Shown here: positions 7,734 through 16,407 of the stretch, piece after piece | Layout of the letters: each line of letters starts with the position of its first letter | How positions within the stretch are numbered: position 1 is the stretch's first letter | Assembly: GCF_900289045.1 (NCBI RefSeq) | Contig: NZ_LT985188.1 | Location: 248,001-312,000 of the forward strand | Source of the DNA: Micropruina glycogenica | GTDB lineage: Bacteria > Actinomycetota > Actinomycetes > Propionibacteriales > Propionibacteriaceae | Reading direction: 5' to 3' | Length of the DNA: 64,000 nt | Translations under genes and position numbers: made by a program | The notes under the pieces: generated by a model | Databases searched by the model: none | Seen by the model: only the letters and a program-made list of their open reading frames with translations | Told to the model about the DNA's origin: nothing

Positions 7734-8159
7734 TCAGGAGTCGGAGGCGCGCATTCCGCGCAGGATCAGCCAGGCGGCCACCAGGGCGAGCAGGTAGCTG
7801 ACGCCCGCGCTGATCGGTGCCATCAGCGGCAATCCGTCGACGAACACCAGGACGAACGGCGGCCACAGGGTCAGGATGGACGCGACCTGGATGCCCGCCA
7901 CCCATTGGGCGGGTCGGCGCCGGCCGTTCCAGGCCAGCGGCACCAGCGCCAGGGTCACCAACGCCGTCAACGGGCAGTAGATGGCGAGGAAGATCACCAG
8001 GATGTCCCACGCGGATCCGTCCAGGCCGATCTCCGAGACAGCCGGGATGGCGTTGAGCACGGTGAAGGCGGCCGCGAGCGCGAGGCCGATCCGCAGCGAG
8101 ACGGGACGGCGTGGAACAGCCGGGGCGAGGGCGGGCATCGCCGGATTGATGGTGGCCAT
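7734..8159 (-). CDS. Four-helix membrane protein
   Basis: 141 residues from ATG 8159, preceded by GAGAAGGAG at 6 nt. After a short Pro/Ala-rich N-terminus there are four hydrophobic segments (SLRIGLALAAAFTVLNAIPA; WDILVIFLAIYCPLTALVTL; WVAGIQVASILTLWPPFVLV; ISAGVSYLLALVAAWLILRG). No catalytic motif is visible and the family is unknown to me. It is transcribed away from a two-component system across a shared 318-bp promoter region, so it may be a target of that system (inference). Confidence 0.75.
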   Translation of the reverse strand: MATINPAMPALAPAVPRRPVSLRIGLALAAAFTVLNAIPAVSEIGLDGSAWDILVIFLAIYCPLTALVTLALVPLAWNGRRRPAQWVAGIQVASILTLWPPFVLVFVDGLPLMAPISAGVSYLLALVAAWLILRGMRASDS

Positions 8160-8477
8160 GGTTGACTCCTTCTCAGGTTCGGTCGGACCGCCGTTCGGCC
8201 CGACAACGAGCCTGCTGCGGCAGGCGTTGCACACACAGGGGGCTGAACCGCGATCCGCCGGGTGATTGTCGGGTTGATCGCCCGGCCGAACCGGGACGCC
8301 CACCCCACGCCGTCGGTCGAGCTTGTCGAGACCCATGTCGGGCCGTCGAGAGCCTGTGGCAACGGGTTTTGACATGCTCAACCAACGCGCACGAAGAGGA
8401 ACCGCCCGGACATCTTCCCGGCTCATCTGGGGGCCGGCCCCTACAGCGACGGCCGTCCGGCGGGAGAGAATGCCGCC
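8160..8477. other. Divergent promoter region with GTCGAG repeat
   Basis: 318 bp between divergent genes. Contains the dispersed 19-bp element GGTCGAGCTTGTCGAGACC at 8315-8333. No gene. Promoters for both sides should lie here; I cannot assign them firmly. Confidence 0.6.
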
Positions 8478-9119
8478 ATGCCAACTCCCATTCGCGTGCT
8501 CGTCGCCGACGATCACCCGATCGTGCGTGGCGGTCTGGTCGCGCTGTTGAGCACGCTCGCCGACGTCGAGGTCGTCGGCGAGGCGTCGGACGGCGCCGAG
8601 GCGGTTCGCGAGGCACTGCTGTCGCGTCCCGACGTGGTGGTGCTCGACCTGCGGATGCCGAACGTGGACGGCGTGGAGGCCGCACGGCGAATCGGGCGGG
8701 ACCTGCCCGGCACCGCAGTGCTGGTTCTCACGATGTTCGACGAGGACGACCTGGTCGCAGACGCCCTCGCCGCCGGCGCGCGCGGCTACCTGCTCAAGGG
8801 CGCGGAGCCCGAAGAGATCGAGCGTGCTCTGCGCACGGTGGCCGGCGGGTCGGCGGTGCTGGCCCCGCGGATCGCCGAACACGTGCTGGGACGGGTCACC
8901 CGCCGTCCGGCCGGCGAGTCGTTGCCTGAGTTGACCGCGCGAGAGCACGACGTGCTGACCCTGATTGCGCAGGGGGCGTCCAACACTGCGATCGCGCAAG
9001 GCCTGGGGATCGCTGCGAAGACGGTGGGCAACCACGTGTCGTCGATCTTTCTCAAGCTCGGCGTCGCCACCCGCGCCGAGGCGATCGTGCGGGCTCGCGA
9101 GGCGGGGTACGGGCGATGA
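8478..9119 (+). CDS. NarL/LuxR-family response regulator
   Basis: 213 residues. The receiver domain (1-~120) has acidic pair D11-D12, phospho-acceptor D57 (VVVLDLRMPN) and conserved Lys in GYLLKGAEP. The C-terminal ~60 residues are a LuxR HTH (LTAREHDVLTLIAQGASNTA ... KTVGNHVSSIFLKL). It acts as the DNA-binding partner of the histidine kinase whose start codon overlaps its stop by 4 nt (ATGA). Regulon unknown; the divergent membrane protein gene is the obvious first candidate. The start ATGCCAACTCCC is preceded by GGCGGGAGAGAA. Confidence 0.93.
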   Translation: MPTPIRVLVADDHPIVRGGLVALLSTLADVEVVGEASDGAEAVREALLSRPDVVVLDLRMPNVDGVEAARRIGRDLPGTAVLVLTMFDEDDLVADALAAGARGYLLKGAEPEEIERALRTVAGGSAVLAPRIAEHVLGRVTRRPAGESLPELTAREHDVLTLIAQGASNTAIAQGLGIAAKTVGNHVSSIFLKLGVATRAEAIVRAREAGYGR

Positions 9120-10657
9120 TCATCCGGCGCATCGGGCTGGTGCTGGCGGTGCTGATCTCACTGGTGGCGTTGGTGCCCGCGCTCGACATCGGCCCCGACC
9201 CGGCAACCGGTCAGCTCGGGGTGACCGCGGTGGCCGCGGCGGTGCTGACCGTGCTGGTCGCCGTCGTGGTCGTGGTTCTCGTCGTGCCGGCGTGGCGCGG
9301 GTCGGAATGGGCCGGCCTGGCGATCGGGGGTGCCTTGCTGGCGGGCATCGTCACGTCCTTTCCGGTCTTCTTCGCCCCGCCGGAGGTGGTGCCGGCCGGT
9401 GGTGTGATAGCGGCCGCCGTCGGCACGTTGGTCACGATCGCGGTCGTCGCGATGGTGCTGGTGACGTCGTCTTCGCTGGCGCTGCACGCCCTGGCCGTGA
9501 TCGTGGTGATCGCCCTCTACGCGTCGGTGGTGTCGGCGCTGTTGACGGTCGTGCCACCGCAGGCCGAACGGCTCGTGCACGTCGTGACCGCGGTGGCCGT
9601 GGTGCTGCTGTATGCACCGCTGCTGACGCTGCTGCGACGCACCGTCGGCCGGGCCCTGTACGGGGGCCGCCTGGACCCTGCCGCGACGGCCTGGCTGGTC
9701 GGCGATCGGCGCGGCGCCGACACCGAGGTGGTGGCCTCGGCCCTCACCGACGCTGCTCGGGAGTTACGGCTGCCGAGGATCGAGCTGGTCGCCGGCGATC
9801 GGGTCCTCGCGGTGGGCGTCTCGCCGGCGCCTTCCGGCTCCGTCATCGTGACGCTTCCGCTGCGCACCCAGCCCGCGTCGGCCGAAGGCTCAGCTGCGCC
9901 CGACGACCTGTCGTTCCGGATCACGTTGCGGGTCGGTGAGCGACAGTTGCGCCGCGACGATCGGACCGCCCTGCAGTTGGTGGCATTGCCGCTCAGCCTG
10001 CTGGCGCGCGAGAGCGCACTGCTCACCGAGGTTCGCACCGCCCGGGCCGCGCTCGCAGACGTACGGGAGCGGGAACAGCTCACCCTGCACCGTGACCTGC
10101 ACGACGGTCTGGGTCCGCTGCTCACCGGCGCCGTGATGCGTGCGGACGCGGCCCGTAACCTGTTGGCCACCGACGTTGAAGCCGCCAGGGACTCGCTGGA
10201 CGCCGCCCGCAGCGACCTGCGGGTCGCGGTGACAGAGCTGCGTCGGGTCGTCTATCGGCTGTGGCCGCTGGAGCTGGAGCAGCGCGGCCTGTGGGGGGCC
10301 ATCGCCACCAGGGCCGCACGCTCGGGGGCGGACCTGGTGTGCCCAGACACGACCGTGGGCCTGCCTCCGGCGGTCGAGCTGGCGCTGTACCGGATCGTCA
10401 GCGAGGCATTGACCAACGCCGACCGGCATGCGCCGGGAGAAACCGCCCGGGTGGCGGTCGACGTCGGCCAGCAGGCCGTCACCGTGACGGTGACCAACCC
10501 GCTACCGGCCGGCGACACGAACCTCACCGCAGGAATGGGACGCACCTCGATCGGGGTGCGTGCCGAAGAGTTGGGTGGCTATGCCGAGATCGGGCCGACA
10601 GGTGCAGGGCGAGGCAACCTCTGGCGGGTGCACGCGGTGCTGCCGGCCGCCGCGTAA
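9116..10657 (+). CDS. Sensor histidine kinase (NarL-partner, HisKA_3 type)
   Basis: 513 residues. Roughly residues 1-180 contain several transmembrane helices, followed by a cytoplasmic linker with GAF-like features. The dimerisation/phospho-acceptor block LHRDLHDGLGPLLTG (~323-337) is the HisKA_3 H-box, and ~420-510 form the HATPase (ALYRIVSEALTNADRHA, then GMGRTSIGVRAEELGG). It phosphorylates the upstream-encoded regulator. Translational coupling with that gene by ATGA overlap. Sensed signal is unknown; no large extracytoplasmic domain is visible, so a membrane-associated cue is plausible. Confidence 0.92.
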   Translation: MIIRRIGLVLAVLISLVALVPALDIGPDPATGQLGVTAVAAAVLTVLVAVVVVVLVVPAWRGSEWAGLAIGGALLAGIVTSFPVFFAPPEVVPAGGVIAAAVGTLVTIAVVAMVLVTSSSLALHALAVIVVIALYASVVSALLTVVPPQAERLVHVVTAVAVVLLYAPLLTLLRRTVGRALYGGRLDPAATAWLVGDRRGADTEVVASALTDAARELRLPRIELVAGDRVLAVGVSPAPSGSVIVTLPLRTQPASAEGSAAPDDLSFRITLRVGERQLRRDDRTALQLVALPLSLLARESALLTEVRTARAALADVREREQLTLHRDLHDGLGPLLTGAVMRADAARNLLATDVEAARDSLDAARSDLRVAVTELRRVVYRLWPLELEQRGLWGAIATRAARSGADLVCPDTTVGLPPAVELALYRIVSEALTNADRHAPGETARVAVDVGQQAVTVTVTNPLPAGDTNLTAGMGRTSIGVRAEELGGYAEIGPTGAGRGNLWRVHAVLPAAA

Positions 10658-10784
10658 GAACCGGTCACGGTGATCGACCGGGGCCGACGTCAACGATCAG
10701 GGTGGTGAGTTTCCTGCCATCACCATCGTCGCGCTGGTGGCACGTCGCCATGAGGCTGCTCACACCAAACCCAGCATGCGTGCG

Positions 10785-10790
10785 TACAGT
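10785..10790 (+). promoter_or_regulatory. -10 box of a probably leaderless mRNA
   Basis: TACAGT, then GGGATC, then GTG 10797. A TANNNT box 6 nt before the start codon is the arrangement of leaderless genes in actinomycetes. No Shine-Dalgarno site precedes that GTG, and the box helps choose it over ATG 10776. Confidence 0.5.
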
Positions 10791-10796
10791 GGGATC

Positions 10797-12611
10797 GTGC
10801 CGATCGCCCCGTCACCGCACGCTGGCATGGGCGCCGTGCCCCACCACGGCGGGGTGACGTTTCGGGTCTGGGCGCCGAACGCCCGCACGGCGCACGTGAC
10901 CGGCGACTTCTCCGGGTGGCACGCCAAGGGCCGGGTGCCGATGGCCCCCGACCACGCACGGTCCGGCACCTGGTCGGTCTTCGTCGAGCAGGCCGACGCC
11001 GGCTCGCACTACAAGTTTCTGCTGCGTCGGGGTGGGCCGTACCGGTGGCGCATCGACCCGTTCGCCCGGCAGGTGACCCACAGCCGCGGCGACGCGGTGG
11101 TGTTCGACCCGCGCGCGATCGACTGGGGCGGGCAGCCGTTCGAGATGCCGGGCTGGGACGACCTGGTGCTCTACGAGCTGCATGTGGGCACCTTCGCCGC
11201 AGCGGACGACCGTCCGGGCACCTTCGACTCGGCGATCGGCCGGCTCGATCACCTGCGGCGGCTCGGCGTCAACGCGGTCGAAGTGATGCCGCCCTTCGGG
11301 TTCGCCGGGCCGCGCAGTTGGGGCTACAACCCGTCCCACCTGTTCGCCATCGAACCCAGTTACGGCGGCCCGCACGCGTTCGCCCGGTTCGTCCGCGCCG
11401 CCCACGAGCGGGGCATCGCGGTGATTCTGGACGTGGTGCACAACCACCTCGGCCCGACCGACCTTGACCTCTGGCGCTTCGACGGGTCGTACCGCCGGGG
11501 CTACGGAGGCCAGTACTTCTACAACGACCGCCGCGCCCTCACGCCCTGGGGCGCGACCCGGCCCAACTACGACCGTCGCGAGGTGCGCAACTTTCTGCGC
11601 GACTCGGCGGTGATGTGGCTGGAGGATTTCCGCGTGGACGGCCTGCGCTTCGACGGCACCAACTACGTGCGGTCGCGGTGGGGCAGCACCCACCGTGCGC
11701 AGGACCGCATCGCCGGCGGGCACCGCTACCTGGCCGGGGTGACCACCGACCTTCGCTCGCGGCAGCCGTGGAAGCTGCTGATCGCCGAAGACATGCAGCG
11801 TGACCCGCTGGTCACCGCGCCGGTCGAGCACGGCGGGCTGGGTTTTCACTCCCAATGGGACGCCGACTTCGTGCACCCCGTGCGGCACGCTCTGGAAACC
11901 CCGTGGGACGCCGACCGCGACGTGGCTGCGGTCGCCCGGGCGGTCACCGGCCACTACCTGCAGGCACCCCACGAACGGGTCGTTTTCACCGAGTCGCACG
12001 ATGAGGTCGCCAACGGTCGAGCCCGCGTACCGGAGACGATCAACCCGGGCGCCGCCGACTCGTGGCCGTCGCGCAAGCGAGCCGCCCTCGGCCTGGCCCT
12101 CACGCTCACCTCGGCGGGCATGCCCCTGCTGTTTCAGGGTCAGGAGTTCTGTGAGGACGGGTGGTTCGACGACCGCAGGCCGCTGCGGTGGGACAAGGCC
12201 CAACGGCATTCGGGGTTCCTGCACCTGGCCAGCCAGCTGATCGGGCTGCGACGCAACCTGAACGGCACCACCGCCGGACTCAGGGGAGCGCACACTGCGC
12301 TGCTGCGCGTCGACAGCGAGCGCAAGCTGCTGGTGTATCACCGCTGGTGGCGCGGCGGTGCCGGCGACGACGTGGTCGTGGCCGTCAACCTGAGTGCCCA
12401 CGTGGTCGGCGATTACCGGGTCGGCCTACCGCGGCCGGGTGTCTGGCGCTTGCGCTGCAACACCGACGCCCCGATTTTCGGCCACGACTTCGGCTGCGTT
12501 CACGCCGGCGACCTGCACGCCGAGCACGAACCGTGGGATCAGCAAAGCTGGTCGGCCGCTTTCACCATCGCCCCTTACAGCGCACTTGTGTACTCGCAGG
12601 ATGCCGCCTGA
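10797..12611 (+). CDS. GH13 alpha-amylase-family enzyme, glucan-branching type
   Basis: 604 residues. An N-terminal CBM48-like domain (GVTFRVWAPNARTAHVTGDF) precedes a GH13 barrel. Catalytic residues are visible: nucleophile D286 (VDGLRFDGTNY), acid/base E331 (LLIAEDMQ) and D402 (FTESHDE). The block VILDVVHNHLGPTDLDLWRF and a C-terminal beta domain follow. Related proteins are annotated as 1,4-alpha-glucan branching enzymes or trehalose-pathway GH13 enzymes; substrate cannot be settled here. It acts on alpha-glucans in the cytoplasm (no signal peptide). No glycogen or trehalose genes adjoin it, and it appears monocistronic. Confidence 0.85.
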   Translation: MPIAPSPHAGMGAVPHHGGVTFRVWAPNARTAHVTGDFSGWHAKGRVPMAPDHARSGTWSVFVEQADAGSHYKFLLRRGGPYRWRIDPFARQVTHSRGDAVVFDPRAIDWGGQPFEMPGWDDLVLYELHVGTFAAADDRPGTFDSAIGRLDHLRRLGVNAVEVMPPFGFAGPRSWGYNPSHLFAIEPSYGGPHAFARFVRAAHERGIAVILDVVHNHLGPTDLDLWRFDGSYRRGYGGQYFYNDRRALTPWGATRPNYDRREVRNFLRDSAVMWLEDFRVDGLRFDGTNYVRSRWGSTHRAQDRIAGGHRYLAGVTTDLRSRQPWKLLIAEDMQRDPLVTAPVEHGGLGFHSQWDADFVHPVRHALETPWDADRDVAAVARAVTGHYLQAPHERVVFTESHDEVANGRARVPETINPGAADSWPSRKRAALGLALTLTSAGMPLLFQGQEFCEDGWFDDRRPLRWDKAQRHSGFLHLASQLIGLRRNLNGTTAGLRGAHTALLRVDSERKLLVYHRWWRGGAGDDVVVAVNLSAHVVGDYRVGLPRPGVWRLRCNTDAPIFGHDFGCVHAGDLHAEHEPWDQQSWSAAFTIAPYSALVYSQDAA

Positions 12612-12801
12612 CGGAAGGCGTCCGGGGTGCGGCGAACGCTCACCCTGCTACTGACACCATCGCCACCGCATGAACCCCTGCCAGGGGGTGAAAAACGCTG
12701 CCGACGCGCGATCACACCCCAACGGACGGAACAGCCCAAGGGATGGCTGCAAACGGTGCTGCGCGGCGTAGCGTGAGGATAGTCGGACTTCAGGAGGACC
12801 C

Positions 12802-13390
12802 ATGCCCGCAGCGCACGCAGCGACAACGTCGACCACCGCCTTCATGGAGCGGCTCGAGCAGAGCGAATCCCTGGGCCGGGCGGCCGAAGAGATGGCGAAA
12901 CCGATGGGTTCGCTGCTGGGCGAGGGCCCCGTGAGCGATGCGCTGAGGGGACGTCCGCTGGGTCACGCACTGCACCCGGTGCTGGTGCAGGTCCCGATCG
13001 GTGCGGTGCTGTCGGCGGCGGTGCTCGACGTGGTGCAGGGCCGCAAGGCACAGGCACAGTCGCGGCTGCTGATGGGGGCTGGCCTGGGTCACGTTGGCGC
13101 CGGCGGCCCTCAGCGGCTGGGCGGAGTGGGTGCACGCCGACGAACGCACCCAACGGGTCGGCATCGCCCACGCGGGCCTCAACGCCACCGCGGCGGTGGC
13201 CTCGGCGCTGTCGTACCTGACCCGGCGGCGGGGCTGGTCGCCGGCGGCCGCGGCGTTGACCGGGGTGGCTGCGGGGGCGTTGAGTGCCGGCGGAGTGCTG
13301 GGCGGGCACATGAGCCTGGTGCGCAAGTACGCCTCGCACGACCGGCCGTCGGATTCCGAGGGTGTCACCAAGGGCAGGTTCGACGGCTAG
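12802..13390 (+). pseudogene. DUF2231 membrane protein, frameshifted
   Basis: Begins at ATG 12802 with AGGAGG 4 nt upstream. The first block (DALRGRPLGHALHPVLVQVP, IGAVLSAAVLDVV) is the DUF2231 signature. Reading GGCCTGGGTCACG at 13081 as GGCCTGGTCACG joins it smoothly to LVTLAPAALSGWAEWVHADE and the rest, ending at 13390. So one extra G in the run 13086-13088 breaks an otherwise intact four-helix protein. As written, the frame runs on to 13515 with non-family sequence. Could be a real lesion or a homopolymer sequencing error. Probably functional in relatives as a small membrane protein of unknown role. Confidence 0.8.
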
Positions 13391-13445
13391 CGCCCGCGCC
13401 ACTCGCGCTTCAACGGTGCGAGCCTCGGGTGAGAGGCCAGAGCCC

Positions 13446-13943
13446 TCACCACCCCATCGTGCCCGGTGACCCCTTGAACGGCCCGCTCACCGTGGGGGTG
13501 ATCCAGCCCCCGTAGAACCCGCCCGGCTGGGGCGTGACCGGACTGCCGTCGACCAGGCAGGCGTCCATCTCACGGGCGTAGAGCGCCACGTGATCGCGCA
13601 GCACGGCGGCGTCGCCTCGGGGGTTGCGGTAGGTCCAGGCGGCCCGTGCGGCCACCCGGTCGCCGACCACCACGTCGTAGTAGCTGGCGGCACCCTTCCA
13701 TTCGCAGACGGTGCCGACGCCGTCCACCTCGCGCAGAACGCCCGGCTCGAAGGCCGAGAGCGGCAGGTAGTAGGTGGGCGGGTGCGAGGTTTCGAGCACG
13801 CACCACGCGTCGTCGGTGGCTGCGATGGTCCGGCCTGCGAAGCGCACCTCGACGTGCTCGTGCCACTGCTCGTACGCCGGTGGACGAGGGAAGTCCCAGA
13901 CCGACCGCTGGCCCGGCTTGGATGCGTCACGACGGGGTCTCAT
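13446..13943 (-). CDS. DUF427 family protein
   Basis: 165 residues. VRFAGRTIAATDDAWCVLET, SHPPTYYLPLSAFEPG, VCEWKGAASYYDV, AARAAWTYRNP and GGFYGGWITPTVSGPFKG are the conserved strands of DUF427 (a beta-tent fold). Function of the family is unknown. Length is near full-size for single-domain members. It converges with the DUF2231 gene, 55 bp apart. Confidence 0.88.
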   Translation of the reverse strand: MRPRRDASKPGQRSVWDFPRPPAYEQWHEHVEVRFAGRTIAATDDAWCVLETSHPPTYYLPLSAFEPGVLREVDGVGTVCEWKGAASYYDVVVGDRVAARAAWTYRNPRGDAAVLRDHVALYAREMDACLVDGSPVTPQPGGFYGGWITPTVSGPFKGSPGTMGW

Positions 13944-14067
13944 CGCCCCATGATCTCGAAATCGTCGTCGTCCCGCAGTAGGTTCGCGCCCACCATGAAC
14001 CGAGGGGAGGCCCAGCTGAGTCGAAACCGTCCGGCCCGGTCACCGGCGCCGACCAGGGCGTCGGCTT

Positions 14068-14915
14068 TCAGGTGAGCAAAGGGCCGGCGCGCGCCATCTG
14101 CTCGACCAGTGCGGGGGAGTGAACAGCGCTGGCGTGAGCAGCGATCAGAACCCGGGCGTCTCGCAGCTGACCGCGCACCGACTCGGGCGTGCCGGCGAAC
14201 AGGTCGGGGCTGACGGCCCGGCCCGAGAGGTGCCGGAGGTAGTCGACCGAGTCGAGGGTCACGAGGGCGGCGTCATCAGGCGTCCCTGCCCTCACCTGCC
14301 ACTCGCCGACGCCGGTGCCGCTCAACCGCAGAACGAACGCGGGGCCCGTCCAAGCCAGCCCCAGGTCGCGCACCACCTGGGCGACGACGTCGGCATCGGT
14401 GGGGTCGCGGGGTACGTACACCCCCGTCGCGCGGCCGATGTCGTAGCGGTGCATGAAGCAATCGCGGGGCAGCACCACATCGGCCAGATGGCCGAAGGTG
14501 GCGTACTTCGGCAGCGAGGCGACCCCCATCAGCGGCAATGGCCGCGACCAGCCCGGTGGCACCGCCCTGGGGGTGTCGCGGCGCAGCACCTCGAGCAGCT
14601 GATCGGTGCTGAGGCGCCGATACGTCCTGATCGCGGCCTCGTTGGTGCCGTCGAAGAAGTTGCGGCCGCGAAAGTGCAGCAGCCAGCCGGTGACCAGGCC
14701 GGCGTACGCGAGCGGGTTGCGGGTGTAGCTGAGCGTGCCGGCGATGTGGGCGCGATGTCGCGTACGGTCCACGGCGCACATTCGGTGACGAGCTGCCACT
14801 GGTGGGGTTCGAGCGGTTCGAGCTGGCGGATCAACGCTTGCCGCTGGGCCAGCGCGACCTCGGTACCACGCGCGTGACTGGGCAGGGGAATCTCGACCGC
14901 TTTCATCGCATCCAC
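14068..14915 (-). pseudogene. Mycothiol-dependent maleylpyruvate isomerase-family protein, frameshifted
   Basis: The N-terminal block (QRQALIRQLEPLEPHQWQLV, TECAPWTVRDIA) is in one frame and the remainder (HIAGTLSYTRNPLAYAGLVT ... LPRDCFMHRYDIGRATGVYV) in the next. One missing base in ATCGCGCCCACATCGCC near 14760 separates WTVRDIA from AHIAGT, the normal continuation in this DinB-like family (TIGR03083/MDMPI). The helices and the D-x-x-x-H-R-x-D-I motif are retained. Either an assembly deletion or a young pseudogene. Family members use mycothiol as cofactor, an actinobacterial thiol. Confidence 0.78.
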
Positions 14916-14919
14916 GACC

Positions 14920-15550
14920 CTAGGGCGCGAACGGCCACAGCAGCGGCACCCACAGCACCGCCACGGTCAGAAAGAGCAGCAGTGGCAGGCCGAGCTTCCA
15001 GTAGTCGCCGAACCGGTAGCCGTCGGGCTCCATGATGATGGTGTTGGCGGCGGTCGCCACGGGGGTCAGAAACGACGCGGCACCGGCCACGGTGAGGGCC
15101 ATCATCAACGGCAGCACCGACACGTGCAGATCGGCGGCCAGCACGGTGGCGATCGGCACCATGATCAGCACGGTCGCGGTGTTCGAGATCAGCTGGCCGA
15201 GCACCACGGTGAGCACGCAGATCGCGAGAAGGCCAGCGGCATGAGCATCTGGCAGGAGCGATGCCCACCCTGATGGCCACCACGACCACCACCGGAATCA
15301 GGGCCGCGACCGCCCCGTTGACGCTGATCAGGGCGGTGAGCAGCGCCACCAGCAGGCAGATCAGAATGAGCAGTTTCGGGCGTTTCTCGCCGCCGCGGCC
15401 GATCACCTGCTGACCCGCCCAGGCGGTGACGCCGGTGGAGTCGAGGCCGTCCGACTCCACGAACAATGTGGCGATGAAGATCACCGTCGGGTCGCCGAAG
15501 CTGGAGAAGGCCTGGTTCAGGGTGAGTACGCCGGTGGCCCAGAGGCGCAA
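14920..15550 (-). pseudogene. SLC13/DASS anion permease remnant
   Basis: The amino-terminal part (LWATGVLTLNQAFSSFGDPT, VIFIATLFVESDGLDSTGVT, then LISVNGAVAALIPVVVVVAI) and the carboxy-terminal part (LTVVLGQLISNTATVLIMVP, then LTPVATAANTIIMEPDGYRF) are both SLC13-like. Between QMLMPLAF and ICVLTVVLGQ some 200 residues usually present are missing and two frame changes occur (15230-15260). The first helix is cut at ~15548, exactly where the pepA remnant begins. Not functional. Members import citrate/sulfate-type anions. Confidence 0.8.
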
Positions 15551-15768
15551 GCAACTGGACTCAGACGTGGTCGACATCTCGAACCTGGGCGGGTCGTTCG
15601 CCGGCTGCACGACGGCGGCGCTGTTCCTGCAGGAGTTCGTGGGTGAGAAGCCGTGGGCGCACATCGACATCGCCGGCACCATGTCGACCGACGCCGACGA
15701 CTCATCGTTCGGCCGGTGCGACCGGTTACCGCGCCCGGCTGCTGGCGCAGTTGGCGGCGGACTTCTGA
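15546..15768 (+). pseudogene. Leucyl aminopeptidase (PepA) C-terminal fragment
   Basis: RKQLDSDVVDISNLGGSFAG, TTAALFLQEFVGEKPWAHID and IAGTMSTDADDS are the last part of the M17 aminopeptidase catalytic domain. A frame change near 15710 leads to GATGYRARLLAQLAADF and a stop, the normal end of PepA. The N-terminal domain and most metal ligands are absent. It abuts a 5'-truncated permease on the other strand, so a deletion removed the 5' ends of both genes. Confidence 0.82.
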
Positions 15769-15848
15769 CGTATCGCTGGTCGAGCTTGTCGTTGGTCGAG
15801 CCTGGCGTTGGTCGAGCTTGTCGAGACCCCCGTGGTTGCGTCTGTTCC

Positions 15849-15952
15849 GCGGAGCGGGGCCGCCCCTGACCCGCCCTTGCGGAACTGCTCGGCTAGCGCC
15901 TCGCTGTGCGCAAACGCCCGACCACGCCCTGACAGGGGCGGCCCCGCTCCGC
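15849..15952. repeat. 104-bp structured repeat, copy 1
   Basis: Arms GCGGAGCGGGGCCGCCCCTG and CAGGGGCGGCCCCGCTCCGC are perfect 20-bp complements enclosing ~64 nt (TTGCGGAACTGCTCGGCTAG and following). Other copies at 23631-23733 and 55536-55639. Arm differences between copies are mostly compensated, which supports a selected fold or an element recognised by its ends. Confidence 0.85.
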
Positions 15953-16157
15953 TTGGAGCTTCCTTTGGTCGAGCAGGTGTCGGCCCCCGCATGGTCGCGT
16001 CCGTTGCCTTGAGCGACGGTTGCTCCTGTCCCACCTTGCTGGACTGAAGCTGGGTCAGCCTTCGAACCACGTCGTCCCGGCGCACGCCGGGATCTCATGA
16101 CCCGAGTCGGGGGTGGTGTGCTGCCGGGCCGGAGGACGTCCATCTGGTGCTGTTTCG

Positions 16158-16229
16158 CCACGTAGCTGCCTTTGTGGCACGTAACCGCCCGCGTGCAGGC
16201 AGCGACGTGTCACAAAGGCAGTTACGTGG
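16158..16229. repeat. 72-bp imperfect palindrome
   Basis: Left arm 16158-16182 and right arm 16205-16229 are 25 nt each and complementary at 23 positions (core CTGCCTTTGTG / CACAAAGGCAG), with a 22-nt loop. Could be a MITE-like element or a strong hairpin; no poly-T follows. Confidence 0.65.
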
Positions 16230-16407
16230 TCGGACGGGCCCGATCGACCCGGTTGTTGGTCGTGCTTGTCGAGACCGACCGGCGGGGTGAGGGTGACGGC
16301 TGGCTGAAAGCGCCTCGCCGTGTGTTCGTTCGGCGTAGTGTTGAAGGTGTTCACGGCCCCACCGACGGTCAGTGGCGACCCTCGGCGGCGACGTGAGAGG
16401 AGGAGCC

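Larger units (their letters stand above)
15769..16407. other. Repeat-filled intergenic region upstream of fda
   Basis: No gene. From left to right: GTCGAG-type repeats (about 15780-15830), the 104-bp element (15849-15952), a REP hairpin (TCCCGGC-GCAC-GCCGGGA, 16075-16092), a 72-bp palindrome (16158-16229) and another partial GTCGAG repeat (~16258-16277). The fda promoter must be within the last ~170 bp. Confidence 0.7.

Noticed and set aside
10812-12401. 529-codon minus-strand frame
   Set aside because: Antisense of the GH13 enzyme, whose catalytic residues are intact on the plus strand.
13390-13515. Extended C-terminus of the DUF2231 frame
   Set aside because: It results from the frameshift at 13086-13088 and overlaps the convergent DUF427 gene.
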